Below the pieces are notes generated by a model. It ran no database searches. It was not told the DNA's origin and saw only the letters and a list, made by a program, of their open reading frames with translations. The translations under genes and the position numbers were made by a program. Shown here piece by piece: positions 55,010-63,292 of a stretch of DNA of 64,000 nt. The DNA comes from Sipunculus nudus (taxonomy: Eukaryota; Annelida; Sipuncula; Golfingiida; Sipunculidae): assembly GCA_026874595.1 (NCBI GenBank), contig CM049315.1, positions 38,022,164-38,086,163 of the forward strand. Reading direction: 5' to 3'. Within the stretch, counting starts at the first letter, position 1. Each line of letters opens with the position of its first letter.

Positions 55010-58000
55010 CACCCTCAATAGAAAACACATCTCCGAGTTATTCAGGTGTCAGAATTGATAAGTTCTTAAAACCATAATTATGAACTTTGAATTGTAATGC
55101 AATATTGTTATTTGTGTCCATAAGGCTCCAGCAAGGAAGGAAGGGAATCCAAACTCCAGAATGGTGTCAAAGAGATCAAGAAAGAAATGCCCTCCCCAAA
55201 GCCAGCCGAGGCCAACTCTGTTACAAAGCAACCACGGGTCAACTCAGACAGGTACCATGTTATTAAGCTTAGCATTCTCCTGCTTTGTGACATATCTTTT
55301 GTAAATCATGGGTCAAATCCCTGTCTGTTGAGTGCTAGGCTTATTTCCTTTTAATGTTAAATGATGGCATGCATAGAGATTTCTTTGTCCCTGAAATGGT
55401 CCATATAAAAACACATGTCAACCTCTGATAGGTTAATCTTGCTTCAGTTGAGTCGGTAACTCTTTTGGGTAAATCCATCATATCAGCAAGATATGTTCCT
55501 ATAATATCCAGTTACCTCTTTAACAAATGAAAATACTGAATGTATCCAGGTGGGAAAACTGAATTGAGTCATATATATGTATTTCAAAAGCAAAAATAAT
55601 TCTCAAATAGAACAATTGGTGCTATATCAAACATTGCTCAGAGACAAATACTGTTGAATATTATCATAACATTAGAAATGGAAATAGAACCAAAAGCAAA
55701 TTCATATAATATACTGATGATTAGGGTACAATATGGCACTAAATTTTGAACATGCTCATGTTCTAACCTTTCAAACAATTAATTCAAATAATTTTGACAA
55801 TTATTTGTTTTAGCAAAGAAAAGAAAAATCGCGAAAAAGACAAAAGTAAGGAGAGAGATCGAGAAGGCAAGGCCGAGAAAAGTAAAGACAGAAACAGTAA
55901 GGAGGGCAAAGATAAAATCAAGGAGCCCAAAGATAGAGAGAAGAAAGAAGAGAAGAGATCATCAAGCAAGGAACTAAAGGAAGATGGCAGTCTGAGAGAG
56001 GAGAAGGTCAAAGAGAAGAAGATGTCCAAGGAAAAACACAGAGAAAAACATAAAAAAGAGGCCAAGGAGGGCAAGGTGTATGAGGAGAAGGTCAAGGACA
56101 AGGAAAAGGTCAAGGACAAAGGTCACAGTAGAGGAGAAAGCAGAGAAAAAGAAAGGATTGACTGGGATATTGCCAGTGTGACCTCTACCAGTAGTCATGG
56201 GTCACACACAGCCAGGCACAGCGCTGAGCGGTCTCCAAAACCAACAGATGAGAGAGGTCAGTCAAGTTCAAAATCCTGAAATATAAACAATCCAGACATT
56301 TATGCTTATTACATCCATACAATAAAAGATACTAATGATATGTGTATTTTAATTAAAAGCTCATATCCTGAAAATTATAAGATCATTCAGAGCTTTCAGG
56401 AATGCAGGGGTAAGCATCTGTAATGATTGAAATCTCTTTGGGACACTCAGTTCTGGGAGTCTGAATGTCCAATCAGAGGCCTAGACTTCTTGCTGTAGGA
56501 CCAAGAGGATCAGTGTTGGCTCTTATATCAGTCACTGACCTTTACAGACTACTTAATAAAACAAGCCAGTTAATTTGTGTAAACACTGCACTTACAATGG
56601 GTTCTTACATTTCACTGTAATCAAATAATTACATAACAACACAATCTGTAATCCCCTATTGATACAAAAATGACGTATTATACTAAGGACATTTTTAACG
56701 TTGATGTGACTCTTCAACATTTGACGCAGATCCCATCCACTTTAGATTCTCAAAACTCTCATCTGGTTCTGCTGAAGTTTTTTTGCCTGAGCATTTATAT
56801 TGAAAGCCCTGATTGCTGTGTGTATGGCTGAACATAGTGATAAGATAATGAGAGTTCAAATATATACATTTGAATAAATAAATATGTGATAATCAGTATG
56901 CATGTAAAAATGCATAAAAAATGGATGCTGACAGACTCACAAAAATATAGAAGGTATAGAATGGTGATAATCACATGCTCGATTGTCTATCAGTGTTAAT
57001 TAAGGCAGTTTCTATGAATTACCTCTCTTAAGGTTAATTAGAAATAAAAGCTCTATTAAATGTTTTTGTACATATATATACTGGTCTGTGCATACATTCA
57101 TCTATATTGGTCTTTATAGATACACCATACATCAGCATACCCTGTAATAGCCATATCATCTTCAGTAATAATAATTAAAATAGTTAACATTTAAAAATTT
57201 TCCTTTCCTCACTCATTTGAGTTTCATTTTATATTACAGAGAACAAGCGAAGACGTGTGGAAATGGCCTCTGTTGCTAAGGTTGGTAGAAATGGTACTTT
57301 TCTGAGCTGTACCTTGAATATTTTCCTTGATTTATCATAATTCCCACCCAGCATATTTCCTCCCACTATTATTGTTTTAAGTAGCCATACCAAGTTGTTA
57401 CTTCGTTGGGATAATGTAGCAAATTTAATAGGGCAAACATTTTCATGATATTTGGACAAAGTAAGTGCCATAGAGATACAGCAAAATCACAAAATGATTT
57501 TTATAGGATTCTTTTGTGTGTATCTGCAAATGGAACAGAAGTTTAATACTTTCTTGATAGATAAAACTACTGGTTTATTGATATTTCCAGACCCTTATAG
57601 AAATGATAACATTCTGGAGGATTCTTATAGACTTATCATGTAGTCTCATTAACCACATTTGGATCTGTATGTCTTTATAAAGTCCAAAAATTTGAAAAAA
57701 AAATTGAAAGTGCTGAAAGGTCTCTTGAAAACATGTCCTGACATTAATCTCTCAGTTTCATCATCTTTGAATCTGATGCATTTATCCTTTACCATATTTC
57801 TGTAATTGTCTTGTACAGGGGATGGGCTTGTACACAGAACTTCACAGTACTACCCTAAGGGTATATCAGATTGCCTTTTATGTTAGAAATAAATGAAATA
57901 AGACATGTCTTGTTTTTTCAGGAAGCAGAGGCAAGAGATAAGGCCCTGAAGGTAAATCTAAAAAAGAATGAATGAACAAAGATGAATATATGTGTATTAA

Positions 58001-60963
58001 TGACTAAAGAAACCAATGATCATGTAAAAGGCCTGGCTTAATATGTTTTCCTAAACCGTTCAACATTAACCTGCACCTCTATCTTTGGTTCTTTCTTAAA
58101 GGATACCTATTCTTATATAGTTCCAGTTTGATATTCGTTAACTTTAAAATTTGTCTTTTGGTAAAAAGCTGTTTTTTGAAAGGTCAGAATTGGATTTGAA
58201 TATGCTCATTGCAGTTACTCATTTTTCCCTTATATGTTTGCATTAGACCACTTTTTATTTCCTATTGAATCACTTCATGAATTTACCGTGATTATCTGCA
58301 GATTCAGTCTGCTGTAGTCTGCTTGAAAGGTGGTCTGCAGTAGTTCAGTTTACAGTAAACTGGTGCATGGCAAATTCCATTTTTGTCTGCTTGAGGCCAG
58401 TTTTGCTGCCACTTGATTTGATCCTTTCATCACTCTTAGTAGCATGGCAAATCGGATTAACAACCAAGTGCTGACAGCAAACTCACATTTTTTTTAATAA
58501 ACTAATAATTTAGGTGTTAAAAAAGCAAACTAAATTGCAGATGACTTGAGACTAAAAAAAACCCAGTATAATCTGATTTAGATGCAAACTAAGTGCAGGT
58601 ATTGCTATATTGATGCTGGATCGTTAGCTCTAAACGTAAGTGTAACATTCTTTTCTTGTAAAAAAAACAACAGTACTATTATTTTAAATAACTGTATATG
58701 CTTGTTACAGAAAGTGGACCATGGTGGAGAAATTGCTTTTTTATATGAGTTTCCTTTTAATATACTTTTTATTTATTTATTTTAAATAATTTTTTTCTGT
58801 TTCTTTAGAGTCCCAGTGCTGAAAGAGTCCGAGAACGAGAGACAGACAGGAAGCTGGACAGAAAACGATCTGTGGTGAGGAATATTTATATCTTTGAAAT
58901 CAGAATGGACTGCCTTTGCTGCAGCATTGTCTAGGACTAGCTATGAGGGTGGAGCTGGAGTACTTTCATCCCATTATTTGCTCAGGTTACTCAAGAATCG
59001 TTATTAAAATATTGATATTTGTACAGCACTTGATATTTGATTGAGATTTAGATCAGTTAAAATTACAAAGAGATATGAAGTTTAAAAGTGTCCTTGAAAA
59101 GAGAGCTTTATTGGGGTTCAAATGAGAGGTAAAAGAAAATATAAAATCTAGCTGCCTAATAGTATATTTAACCATGATTTATATTACCAAACATGCGCCA
59201 GGTATGTATTATTTTACGTTTCACCTTTTACCTGCAGGATTATATGGAGGAAAAGGAAGATTTGAAGAGATACAAAGCTGAAGATGGTAAGTATTCCAGA
59301 GAGAGAGAGAGAGAGATATATATATAAAGATAGATAGGTAAATGTATGTTTCTTAATATAAAACATTTTGAAAATCATCTGCTATGATTTGTTCCTTATT
59401 CCCTGATTGACTATATACTTTGTAGAATAAAATAGAAAATATAAGGCAATAAAAAAAGGTATGGTTCTCAAGCACTTTTTTTAAAGAAACCAATTTTTTT
59501 CTAACTTTTTATGTTTCGATAAAAATGTCATATGATCAAGGAAAATTATTTTATATTCTTGAAAGATGAAAATCATAATAAAATTGTTTGATGCAGTGGG
59601 CGGTGCCTGAGAACCATACCTTTTTTTTTTTGCCTAAACATAAATCTTTTTATTTAATTAAGAGATTTTAGAGCTTGAATATAAACCTAAGTATTTATGT
59701 TGTGTAACAACATTTAACTTAAGAATAGCATAAATCACATGATTTTGTATTACATAGTGAAATCAGGGCGTTTAAATGGTGATGGTGACATGCACCACCA
59801 TCGAGACCACAGCAAGGAACACCACCGTGAACACTCAAAGGAACGACCCTCTCACAGTAGACGTAACCGCTCAGAAGAACAAGAAACTGGCCCAGTGGAA
59901 CCCCTTCCCAAGAAACCCAAGGTAGTGTATTGTTCAGTGTTATTTACCAAGATATTGTTTTACAGTAATATTTAAGATTAGTTATATTAGACTTGAGTTC
60001 TGACTGGAGACATCTATTTCAGGGACTCAGAGTGGGCCTTTGACTCAGTGGTCCTGCACTCAGATTTAGACCCAGGCCTCAGAATACAAAACTGGTGAAT
60101 TAAGGCCCAGTCCATCTGTAATCCAGTTGAAGAAAAAAACATTAAGTCACCTAAGGTCAACTTGGACTCAAACATAAAGGTCTCAGCCTTGGACTAGGAA
60201 TCAACCAGCCTGAATTCAAACTTGCACTTAGACTAAGATAGTATTGACTGTACTGCAGTACTGTTAAACAGAACTGATTTCTTTCAAATATATAAATTCT
60301 GTGAGTTGCAAACAGCATTACACTGGTTAAGTAAGCTGAAATTCATATTATTATAAAATTTTAATATTATATTCACCAAAACTACTTCACTGTCATAGCG
60401 TCAGCAAGTGTTCGTTTTTAATTACAGGAAACAGAGCGAGTGAAGAAGAAAGAAAAAGCGTATCCTTTTAAAAATACTTAATAAAAACTGTTGCTACAGC
60501 CTACAGTATGGCATGACAAGATTATAAGGAACTGCAGAAGAATTCCAGTTATTTTATGGAACTGAAGGCGAGAGATTATAGTGAGGGTGGTTGTATGTAG
60601 ACAAGTTTAGATCACATTAGTGAATGTAAGGTTTTTTCAGATCTATTTCGATTTTGCAATGTTGAATGAAATATCATTTAAAAAAATGCTCAGTGAAAGG
60701 ATCATTATTTGTTGCAAGGTTAAGTGTAAGCATGGCCTATCACTTCTTTAATTATTATGATATTAAGAGTTCAACACATAAGTGTGAAAAATATTGTAAA
60801 AAGAATTTGTTCTCTACTTAGTGCAAAATGTATGTGTATCTGCAGGTGTTAAGTCACACACAGTATATAGAAATGCCTTATATTGTTGAGCCTTGATCTT
60901 ATAAAAAATTGACCTTGACCTTTATGAAGCAGTCCAAAGGAGCAGAAAAAGTCGAAGAAATGA
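35106..60963 (+). CDS. THOC2: THO complex subunit 2, 31 exons, 5' end not found in window
   Basis: THOC2 is the large scaffold of the nuclear THO complex. THO joins UAP56/DDX39B and ALYREF in TREX to couple transcription with mRNA packaging and export. I assembled 31 exons whose phases all agree: 3774 coding bases including the stop, so 1257 residues. They match vertebrate THOC2 from about residue 290 to the end (human about 1590 residues). Landmarks: [135 protein letters not shown], and a Lys/Glu/Ser/His-rich tail (about residue 973 on) ending KEQKKSKK. That tail corresponds to the RNA-binding charged region. Two introns look U12-type and three show tandem duplication of the exon-donor junction. 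Introns over 300 bases otherwise hold only AT-rich DNA and the repeats listed. Confidence 0.97.
35784..35956 (+). CDS. THOC2: THOC2 window exon 2 (source of the 41-bp minisatellite)
   Basis: Acceptor TTTGTAG. Contains [19 protein letters not shown] and ends HNTIEPIYR plus GT (phase 2) before the donor GTGAGT. The first codon beyond the true donor is in-frame TGA. The last ~24 coding bases and the donor are the first unit of the array that follows. An alternative start six bases downstream is possible. Confidence 0.95.
35933..38572 (+). repeat. 41-bp minisatellite built from the exon 2 / intron junction, about 64 units
   Basis: Each unit contains CTATAGAACCCATCTACAG, then TGTGTGAGTAAT, then ATCATAGTCA or GCTATAGTCA. 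The first unit is the real exon end and donor of THOC2 window exon 2, so the array arose by tandem copying of an exon-donor junction. Nearly all units keep GTGAGTAAT, a strong donor. A variant unit (TATATAACCCATATACAG) recurs at distances that are multiples of 41, for example 205 and 410, showing segmental re-amplification. The array fills about 2.6 kb of a 3.1-kb intron. Confidence 0.95.
39053..39251 (+). CDS. THOC2: THOC2 window exon 3
   Basis: Acceptor TATGTTCACAG, donor GTAAAT; completes a valine codon and ends phase 0. Contains [19 protein letters not shown] and [20 protein letters not shown], strongly conserved in the family. Confidence 0.95.
39653..39738. repeat. (TA)n microsatellite in THOC2 intron
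   Basis: About 86 bases of alternating TA with one CATACA interruption near 39680. Confidence 0.96.
39856..40019 (+). CDS. THOC2: THOC2 window exon 4
   Basis: Acceptor TTTTTAACAG, donor GTGAGC, ends phase 2. Contains [20 protein letters not shown] and [18 protein letters not shown]. Its 3' end is tandemly duplicated in the next intron. Confidence 0.95.
39991..40197 (+). repeat. ~57-bp tandem duplication of the exon 4 / donor junction, about four copies
   Basis: Segments like CTGCTCAAAATGTTCAAGTA, then TGAACTCAG, the donor, and GCTCAGTGACTCAAACC recur. Copies start at 39991 (exon), 40049, 40085 and 40141. Copy 2 has lost the donor region. Copy 3 has CTCAGGGGATTG, with the donor GT mutated. 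Copy 4 keeps CTCAAGTGAGTAG, an intact donor. Confidence 0.85.
40420..40521 (+). CDS. THOC2: THOC2 window exon 5
   Basis: Acceptor TGTTGTCAG, donor GTGAGT, phase 2 in and 2 out. Contains [19 protein letters not shown] and ERVKYIMK, matching [10 protein letters not shown] in vertebrates. Confidence 0.95.
41553..41637 (+). CDS. THOC2: THOC2 window exon 6
   Basis: Acceptor TTATCCTTCAG, donor GTAAGT. Reads [20 protein letters not shown], then DPGTVFEY, ending phase 0. Confidence 0.95.
42241..42334 (+). CDS. THOC2: THOC2 window exon 7
   Basis: Acceptor TTTATTTCAG. Reads [20 protein letters not shown], then [11 protein letters not shown] plus one base (phase 1). The donor GTATCCTTCA is of U12 type. 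Confidence 0.95.
42335..42575 (+). other. Putative U12-type intron (THOC2 window intron 7)
   Basis: Donor GTATCCTT matches the minor-spliceosome consensus. The 3' end has CCTTGAC with the branch A 11 bases before the TAG acceptor and no long pyrimidine tract. Both signals are of U12 kind; the intron is 241 bases. Confidence 0.8.
42576..42656 (+). CDS. THOC2: THOC2 window exon 8
   Basis: Follows the U12-type acceptor CTTTTATGTAG. Completes a tyrosine codon, then [20 protein letters not shown] and ISMWLQ, ending phase 1 at donor GTAAGA. Confidence 0.95.
44480..44700. repeat. Short degenerate repeat of AAGTCAGGCAAGTA / TTACTTGCCC words
   Basis: Intronic sequence in which CAGTCAGGCAAGTAA, TTTACTTGCCCT and their variants recur several times, with an inverted pair CCAACATAAAC / GTTTATGTTGG about 130 bases apart. 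Probably a decayed small element. Confidence 0.4.
44725..44861. mobile_element. Short CAGGGTTCT...GGAACCCTG element, MITE-like
   Basis: 137 bases with an 8-9 bp terminal inverted repeat (CAGGGTTCT / GGAACCCTG) and interior phrases such as AAAGTCATGA. Related sequence occurs at 2228 and around 38750-38960. Short non-autonomous elements starting CAGGGTTC are common in animals; the superfamily is not assigned. Confidence 0.45.
45508..45604 (+). CDS. THOC2: THOC2 window exon 9
   Basis: Acceptor CACGTTTCCAG, donor GTAAGG, ends phase 2. Reads [20 protein letters not shown], then [11 protein letters not shown]; one of the most conserved parts of the protein. Confidence 0.96.
45767..45884 (+). CDS. 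THOC2: THOC2 window exon 10
   Basis: Acceptor TTTACTTTCAG, donor GTAGGT. Reads [20 protein letters not shown], then [19 protein letters not shown], phase 0. Confidence 0.96.
46321..46506 (+). CDS. THOC2: THOC2 window exon 11
   Basis: Acceptor CTTTCGACAG, donor GTAGTT, phase 0 both sides. Contains [37 protein letters not shown] and [11 protein letters not shown]. Confidence 0.96.
47069..47269. mobile_element. GTGGTC-rich short element in THOC2 intron, MITE-like
   Basis: Repeated AAGACCACC / GGTGGTCTTATTA words. The right end, AGGTGGTCTTATTACACAGG, is an approximate inverted copy of the left part. A related end occurs near 62080-62112 (GGTGGTCATATAACACAGG). Element boundaries are approximate. 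Confidence 0.35.
47301..47465 (+). CDS. THOC2: THOC2 window exon 12
   Basis: Acceptor TTTACTTTTAG, donor GTAACA, phase 0. Begins [20 protein letters not shown] and ends [13 protein letters not shown]. Confidence 0.95.
48018..48080 (+). CDS. THOC2: THOC2 window exon 13
   Basis: Acceptor ATACCTTTTAG, donor GTAAAT, phase 0. 21 codons: [20 protein letters not shown] plus K, matching SKYDELKK in vertebrates. Confidence 0.93.
48266..48447. mobile_element. pogo/Tigger-like MITE, 182 bp, with TA target duplication
   Basis: The ends CAGTTAAACCTCGTTGTGTC and (reverse complement) CAGTGAAACCTCGTTGTGTC form a nearly perfect inverted repeat of about 27 bases. TA is present immediately outside both ends. 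The element carries no coding sequence. CAGT...AAACCTCG termini with TA duplication are the hallmark of pogo/Tigger-type Tc1-mariner elements. Confidence 0.8.
48742..48963 (+). CDS. THOC2: THOC2 window exon 14
   Basis: Acceptor ATTTTCAACAG, donor GTGAGG, phase 0, 74 codons. Contains [40 protein letters not shown] and [13 protein letters not shown]. Confidence 0.97.
49498..49639 (+). CDS. THOC2: THOC2 window exon 15
   Basis: Acceptor TTTACTTACAG, donor GTATGC, ends phase 1. A strongly charged helix: [20 protein letters not shown], then [20 protein letters not shown]; likely coiled coil. Confidence 0.96.
50147..50304 (+). CDS. THOC2: THOC2 window exon 16
   Basis: Acceptor TTGTTTCAG, donor GTAAGT, ends phase 0. 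Contains [20 protein letters not shown] and [13 protein letters not shown]. Its 3' end is duplicated in the following intron. Confidence 0.97.
50251..50446 (+). repeat. ~70-bp tandem duplication of the exon 16 / donor junction, three copies
   Basis: The exon end (GACCCCCAACTTCCCCACCC, then TCATCTGTTATGACCGG and the donor) reappears twice downstream. CTGTTATGA starts at 50292 (exon), 50363 and 50431. Copy 2 reads TGTTATGATAGGGTGAAAT and copy 3 TGTTATGACCAGGTCCGT, so each keeps a GT near the junction but only the first is a strong donor. Confidence 0.88.
51042..51170 (+). CDS. THOC2: THOC2 window exon 17
   Basis: Acceptor TTTTTTTGCAG, donor GTACCA, phase 0. Contains [20 protein letters not shown] and [11 protein letters not shown]. 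Confidence 0.97.
51858..51992 (+). CDS. THOC2: THOC2 window exon 18
   Basis: Acceptor ATGTTTGCAG, phase 0. Contains [20 protein letters not shown] and [19 protein letters not shown]. The donor AAAG/GTTGGG is weak, but the next exon continues the conserved alignment exactly. Confidence 0.95.
52288..52356 (+). CDS. THOC2: THOC2 window exon 19
   Basis: Acceptor TGATACAG, donor GTAAGT, 23 codons, phase 0: [20 protein letters not shown], then LTK; matches CLETGEYTHIRN...LIVLTK. Confidence 0.96.
52889..53004 (+). CDS. THOC2: THOC2 window exon 20
   Basis: Acceptor TGTTTACAG, donor GTATGT, ends phase 2. Contains [20 protein letters not shown] and [15 protein letters not shown]. Confidence 0.96.
53419..53488 (+). 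CDS. THOC2: THOC2 window exon 21
   Basis: Acceptor ATGTTATACAG, donor GTAAGT, ends phase 0: [20 protein letters not shown], then KEP; the last strongly conserved block before the variable tail. Confidence 0.95.
54044..54113 (+). CDS. THOC2: THOC2 window exon 22
   Basis: Acceptor TTCTCACAG, donor GTAGGT, ends phase 1. Low-complexity tail start: [20 protein letters not shown]. Assigned from position and phase rather than homology. Confidence 0.85.
54957..55005. repeat. (AT)n microsatellite in THOC2 intron
   Basis: About 49 bases of alternating AT. Confidence 0.96.
55125..55251 (+). CDS. THOC2: THOC2 window exon 23
   Basis: Acceptor TGTCCATAAG (weak), donor GTACCA, ends phase 2. Contains [20 protein letters not shown] and [17 protein letters not shown]. 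Phase fits both neighbours. Confidence 0.88.
55814..56256 (+). CDS. THOC2: THOC2 window exon 24 (Lys/Glu-rich tail)
   Basis: Acceptor TTTGTTTTAG, donor GTCAGT, ends phase 1. The longest exon (443 bases), with repeated K-E/K-D/R-E dipeptides such as [20 protein letters not shown] and [14 protein letters not shown]. It then has [16 protein letters not shown] and an S-P site (AERSPKP). This matches the charged RNA-binding tail of vertebrate THOC2 in composition. The opposite-strand open frames here are shadows. Confidence 0.95.
57240..57280 (+). CDS. THOC2: THOC2 window exon 25
   Basis: Acceptor TTATATTACAG, donor GTTGGT (weak), ends phase 0. 41 bases encoding [14 protein letters not shown], comparable to the EQKRRKID motif of vertebrate THOC2. 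Confidence 0.85.
57922..57951 (+). CDS. THOC2: THOC2 window exon 26 (30-base micro-exon)
   Basis: Acceptor TTGTTTTTTCAG, donor GTAAAT, phase 0 both sides; encodes [10 protein letters not shown]. Because it is 30 bases and phase 0 it could be skipped without a frameshift. Confidence 0.75.
58809..58874 (+). CDS. THOC2: THOC2 window exon 27
   Basis: Acceptor TGTTTCTTTAG, donor GTGAGG, phase 0. Encodes [20 protein letters not shown], then SV; charged tail. Confidence 0.85.
59238..59286 (+). CDS. THOC2: THOC2 window exon 28
   Basis: Acceptor TTTTACCTGCAG, donor GTAAGT, ends phase 1. Encodes [16 protein letters not shown]. Confidence 0.87.
59758..59921 (+). CDS. THOC2: THOC2 window exon 29
   Basis: Acceptor TGTATTACATAG, donor GTAGTG, ends phase 0. 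His/Arg/Ser-rich: [20 protein letters not shown], then [20 protein letters not shown], ending KKPK. Confidence 0.92.
60428..60459 (+). CDS. THOC2: THOC2 window exon 30
   Basis: Acceptor TTTTTAATTACAG. Encodes [10 protein letters not shown] plus GC (phase 2) before GTATCCTTTT, a U12-type donor. Without splicing here the frame would read AYPFKNT and stop. Confidence 0.85.
60460..60932 (+). other. Putative U12-type intron (last THOC2 intron)
   Basis: Donor GTATCCTTTT is a perfect minor-spliceosome match. The 3' end contains CCTTGAC with the branch A 14 bases before the CAG acceptor and no pyrimidine tract in between. 473 bases, phase 2. Confidence 0.8.
60933..60963 (+). CDS. THOC2: THOC2 window exon 31 (C-terminus and stop)
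   Basis: Acceptor TTTATGAAGCAG. Completes an alanine codon, then PKEQKKSKK and TGA at 60961-60963. The basic end resembles the KKHHKSSDKHR terminus of vertebrate THOC2 in character. Confidence 0.85.
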
Positions 60964-61471
60964 TACATGACAGCAAAGGAAAAGTTTTCAAAGTACACAT
61001 CACTGCCTACTTGAAACTAACTCATCGCATGACCACCAGGGGAAGACAGTGTCCACGCAAAAAAAAACTTTGATGTGTTTCATCCAGGTTCCTAAATGTT
61101 TTTTGTGAATGTTTACCATCATGTTTGGAACCCCTTTGGATGAAGTGATAAAGATTTTGAACAAATGTGAATAACCATTATGATAAGATTTCTTCAGCCT
61201 ATCAGAATTGAGAAACATGCACTGTTGGCCAATCAGACATTTAGGGCTGTAAGCCAATCATATTTGTTTATATGATAAACTGACCAATTACCATTATGTT
61301 GAGAGAGAATATCCACTCACTGAAGTGTATTATGTCAGATATGTTCACTGTCAGCAAAGAAGGTTTTAATGTGATAATTACACTTTTTAATTTGTTTAAT
61401 GATTAATTGTAATCATGGCAGTGATAATTATTTTAACTTATTTGCAGATGATGTATATTCACAACAAAAAA

Positions 61472-61477
61472 AATAAA
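61472..61477 (+). terminator. Polyadenylation signal AATAAA (proximal)
   Basis: Canonical hexamer about 510 bases after the THOC2 stop codon. Confidence 0.5.
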
Positions 61478-61617
61478 ATGTTCCAAGCTGTATATAACAA
61501 CAAACTTATAGTGATAGTGTGAAGTTTGAGAGAAATGTTGAACATGTGCAGAGTGCATATGTGCATTTAGATTGCATAAATGGTTATGTTTAACACGTGT
61601 CTGTCTGTGTGTATGTG

Positions 61618-61623
61618 AATAAA
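61618..61623 (+). terminator. Polyadenylation signal AATAAA (distal)
   Basis: Second canonical hexamer, followed by a T/G-rich stretch (TTTTGTGCC) as expected for a cleavage region. Confidence 0.5.
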
Positions 61624-62113
61624 TTTTGTGCCTTGGAGGTCTTGTATATAGAGGCTTATTGCTCAGGCCAGATATGACATGGGGTGTATGAACACTACTT
61701 TTAGATGTTAACTAAGTGTTTTAGAAAATACGCAGATATGTAAGAAACACGAAAAAAGTTCAAAATGTTTGACTTTGTTGAACTGACAGATATTTCTGAT
61801 CTTATTATTCCCCTTAGTAAATGGGACACTACAATAGTCATGGGTTGGTCCTTAGTGAAGCTTCTCTGACTTTGTAATGATGTCCCTCTGTTCAATTTGA
61901 TTAAAGTATGCATCTTTATGTATGCGACTGTATAGCTGAGCATCGACAAATGAGGATTAAAAATTTTTTCTCTCACACACTACATATTATAATTAATAAA
62001 TGTTCAGTCTGTGGACTTCATTGCATTTGTAATGTTTCATGGGAGCAGTGTTGTTCCCCCTCTTCAGGAACAGATCTTGCTTTAAGTCCCACTGGTGGTC
62101 ATATAACACAGGT

Positions 62114-62116
<3 letters not shown>

Positions 62117-62189
<73 letters not shown>
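62117..62189. repeat. (TC)n-(TA)n microsatellite
   Basis: TC run 62117-62145 joined directly to a TA run 62146-62189. Confidence 0.96.
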
Positions 62190-62191
<2 letters not shown>

Positions 62192-62590
62192 TTTAAAATA
62201 AAAACATGTATAAAGACTCATGGGACCATTTCAGCACTCCTGATTAAATTCAAAATTATATTTTTAAATAATATATTTAAAATGTTTTTCTGCTTGAACA
62301 TGTTAAAAGTGCTCTGTCTTATGAAAATTAGAAAACGTTTTTTAATATTTTGTTAAAGTCTTAATTTGGTTGTTACATCTTAAAAAGTCTGTGTGAATGC
62401 TTAGTTGGTAGCTAATGTGTCAAGAACAGTTTTAACACTGTGGAAGAAAAGAGGTTCTCATTGCAGATGGGCTCAAAAGGAAGCTTAGGTAATTAGGAAA
62501 TTTGTGGAATTTTTGGTTCAGATGTCCATCCTTATTTATTCCATTTCTCATGAGACAGATGTTTGATTATGTGGTTTATGTACTTACACA

Positions 62591-62608
62591 CCCCCCCCCC
62601 CCCCCCTG
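62591..62608. repeat. Poly-C tract, 18 bases
   Basis: Uninterrupted C run, preceded by ACACA. Confidence 0.95.
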
Positions 62609-63292
62609 TTTATTTCCAGTGGCTGTCCTGATACTCCAAACGGTGCAGAGAATGGTATTTCTGTTGTTCCATTTAAAGTGGTGCTTATTGTATTTTTTTT
62701 CAAAGATCTGCAAGATTATATGAAATTGTGAATAGTTTTACCAATTTCACAGGATATCAGTGATAACTTGAAAGATTATATTATTCAATTTGGTGTTAGT
62801 TTAATCAAGTGACATTTGTGCATTATAAATGTATAACAGGAATCTTGTATCACATGTTTAAACAGGGCACACAAGGTATCTGTTCTGTAGACATCATATG
62901 ATTTTCGTAAACTCAGAAGTTTATGCCACATACAATATAAGTATCATGCAGATTTTCTAATAAATCATATACAGATGTATTACTATAATTTTGATTTCAG
63001 ACCAAAAGCTTTTATATGTATTTCATATTTTGTTATTTACAGTTTGGAATATTAATGACATACTGCTCTTTTTGGTGACTAACAGACTGGCAACAACTAG
63101 TTTTTTTTTTAATATGAAGTAATAAGTGACTCCCAGGAAACAAGACGGGACTGTGGTCATTCTTCTGGGTTATAACATACGTATTTCCAATTATTCCTTT
63201 AATTTGTGACCAGGTAAACATATGTGCACTTGTACAACAAAAATAAAATGTCAAAATTGCAATTTTTGTTTCATTTCTTTATAGCTCAGCTG

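Larger units (their letters stand above)
60964..61640 (+). other. THOC2: THOC2 3' untranslated region (approximate end)
   Basis: Follows the stop codon. AATAAA polyadenylation signals occur at 61472-61477 and 61618-61623; the UTR should end 10-30 bases after whichever is used. The 85-codon minus frame at 61000-61257 is not convincing as a gene. Confidence 0.55.
61641..63292. other. Intergenic stretch after THOC2
   Basis: No exon is supported. It contains a repeat end related to the 47-kb element (about 62080-62112), a TC/TA microsatellite, and an 18-base C run at 62591-62608. Confidence 0.5.

Noticed and set aside
55784-56198. Minus-strand frames of 111 and 74 codons rich in Ser, Leu and Phe
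   Set aside because: Antisense shadow of the Lys/Glu-rich THOC2 exon 24.
58709-58784. Possible extra THOC2 exon after TGTTACAG
   Set aside because: Including it breaks the phase-0 link between exons 26 and 27 and adds hydrophobic, stop-prone sequence unlike the tail.
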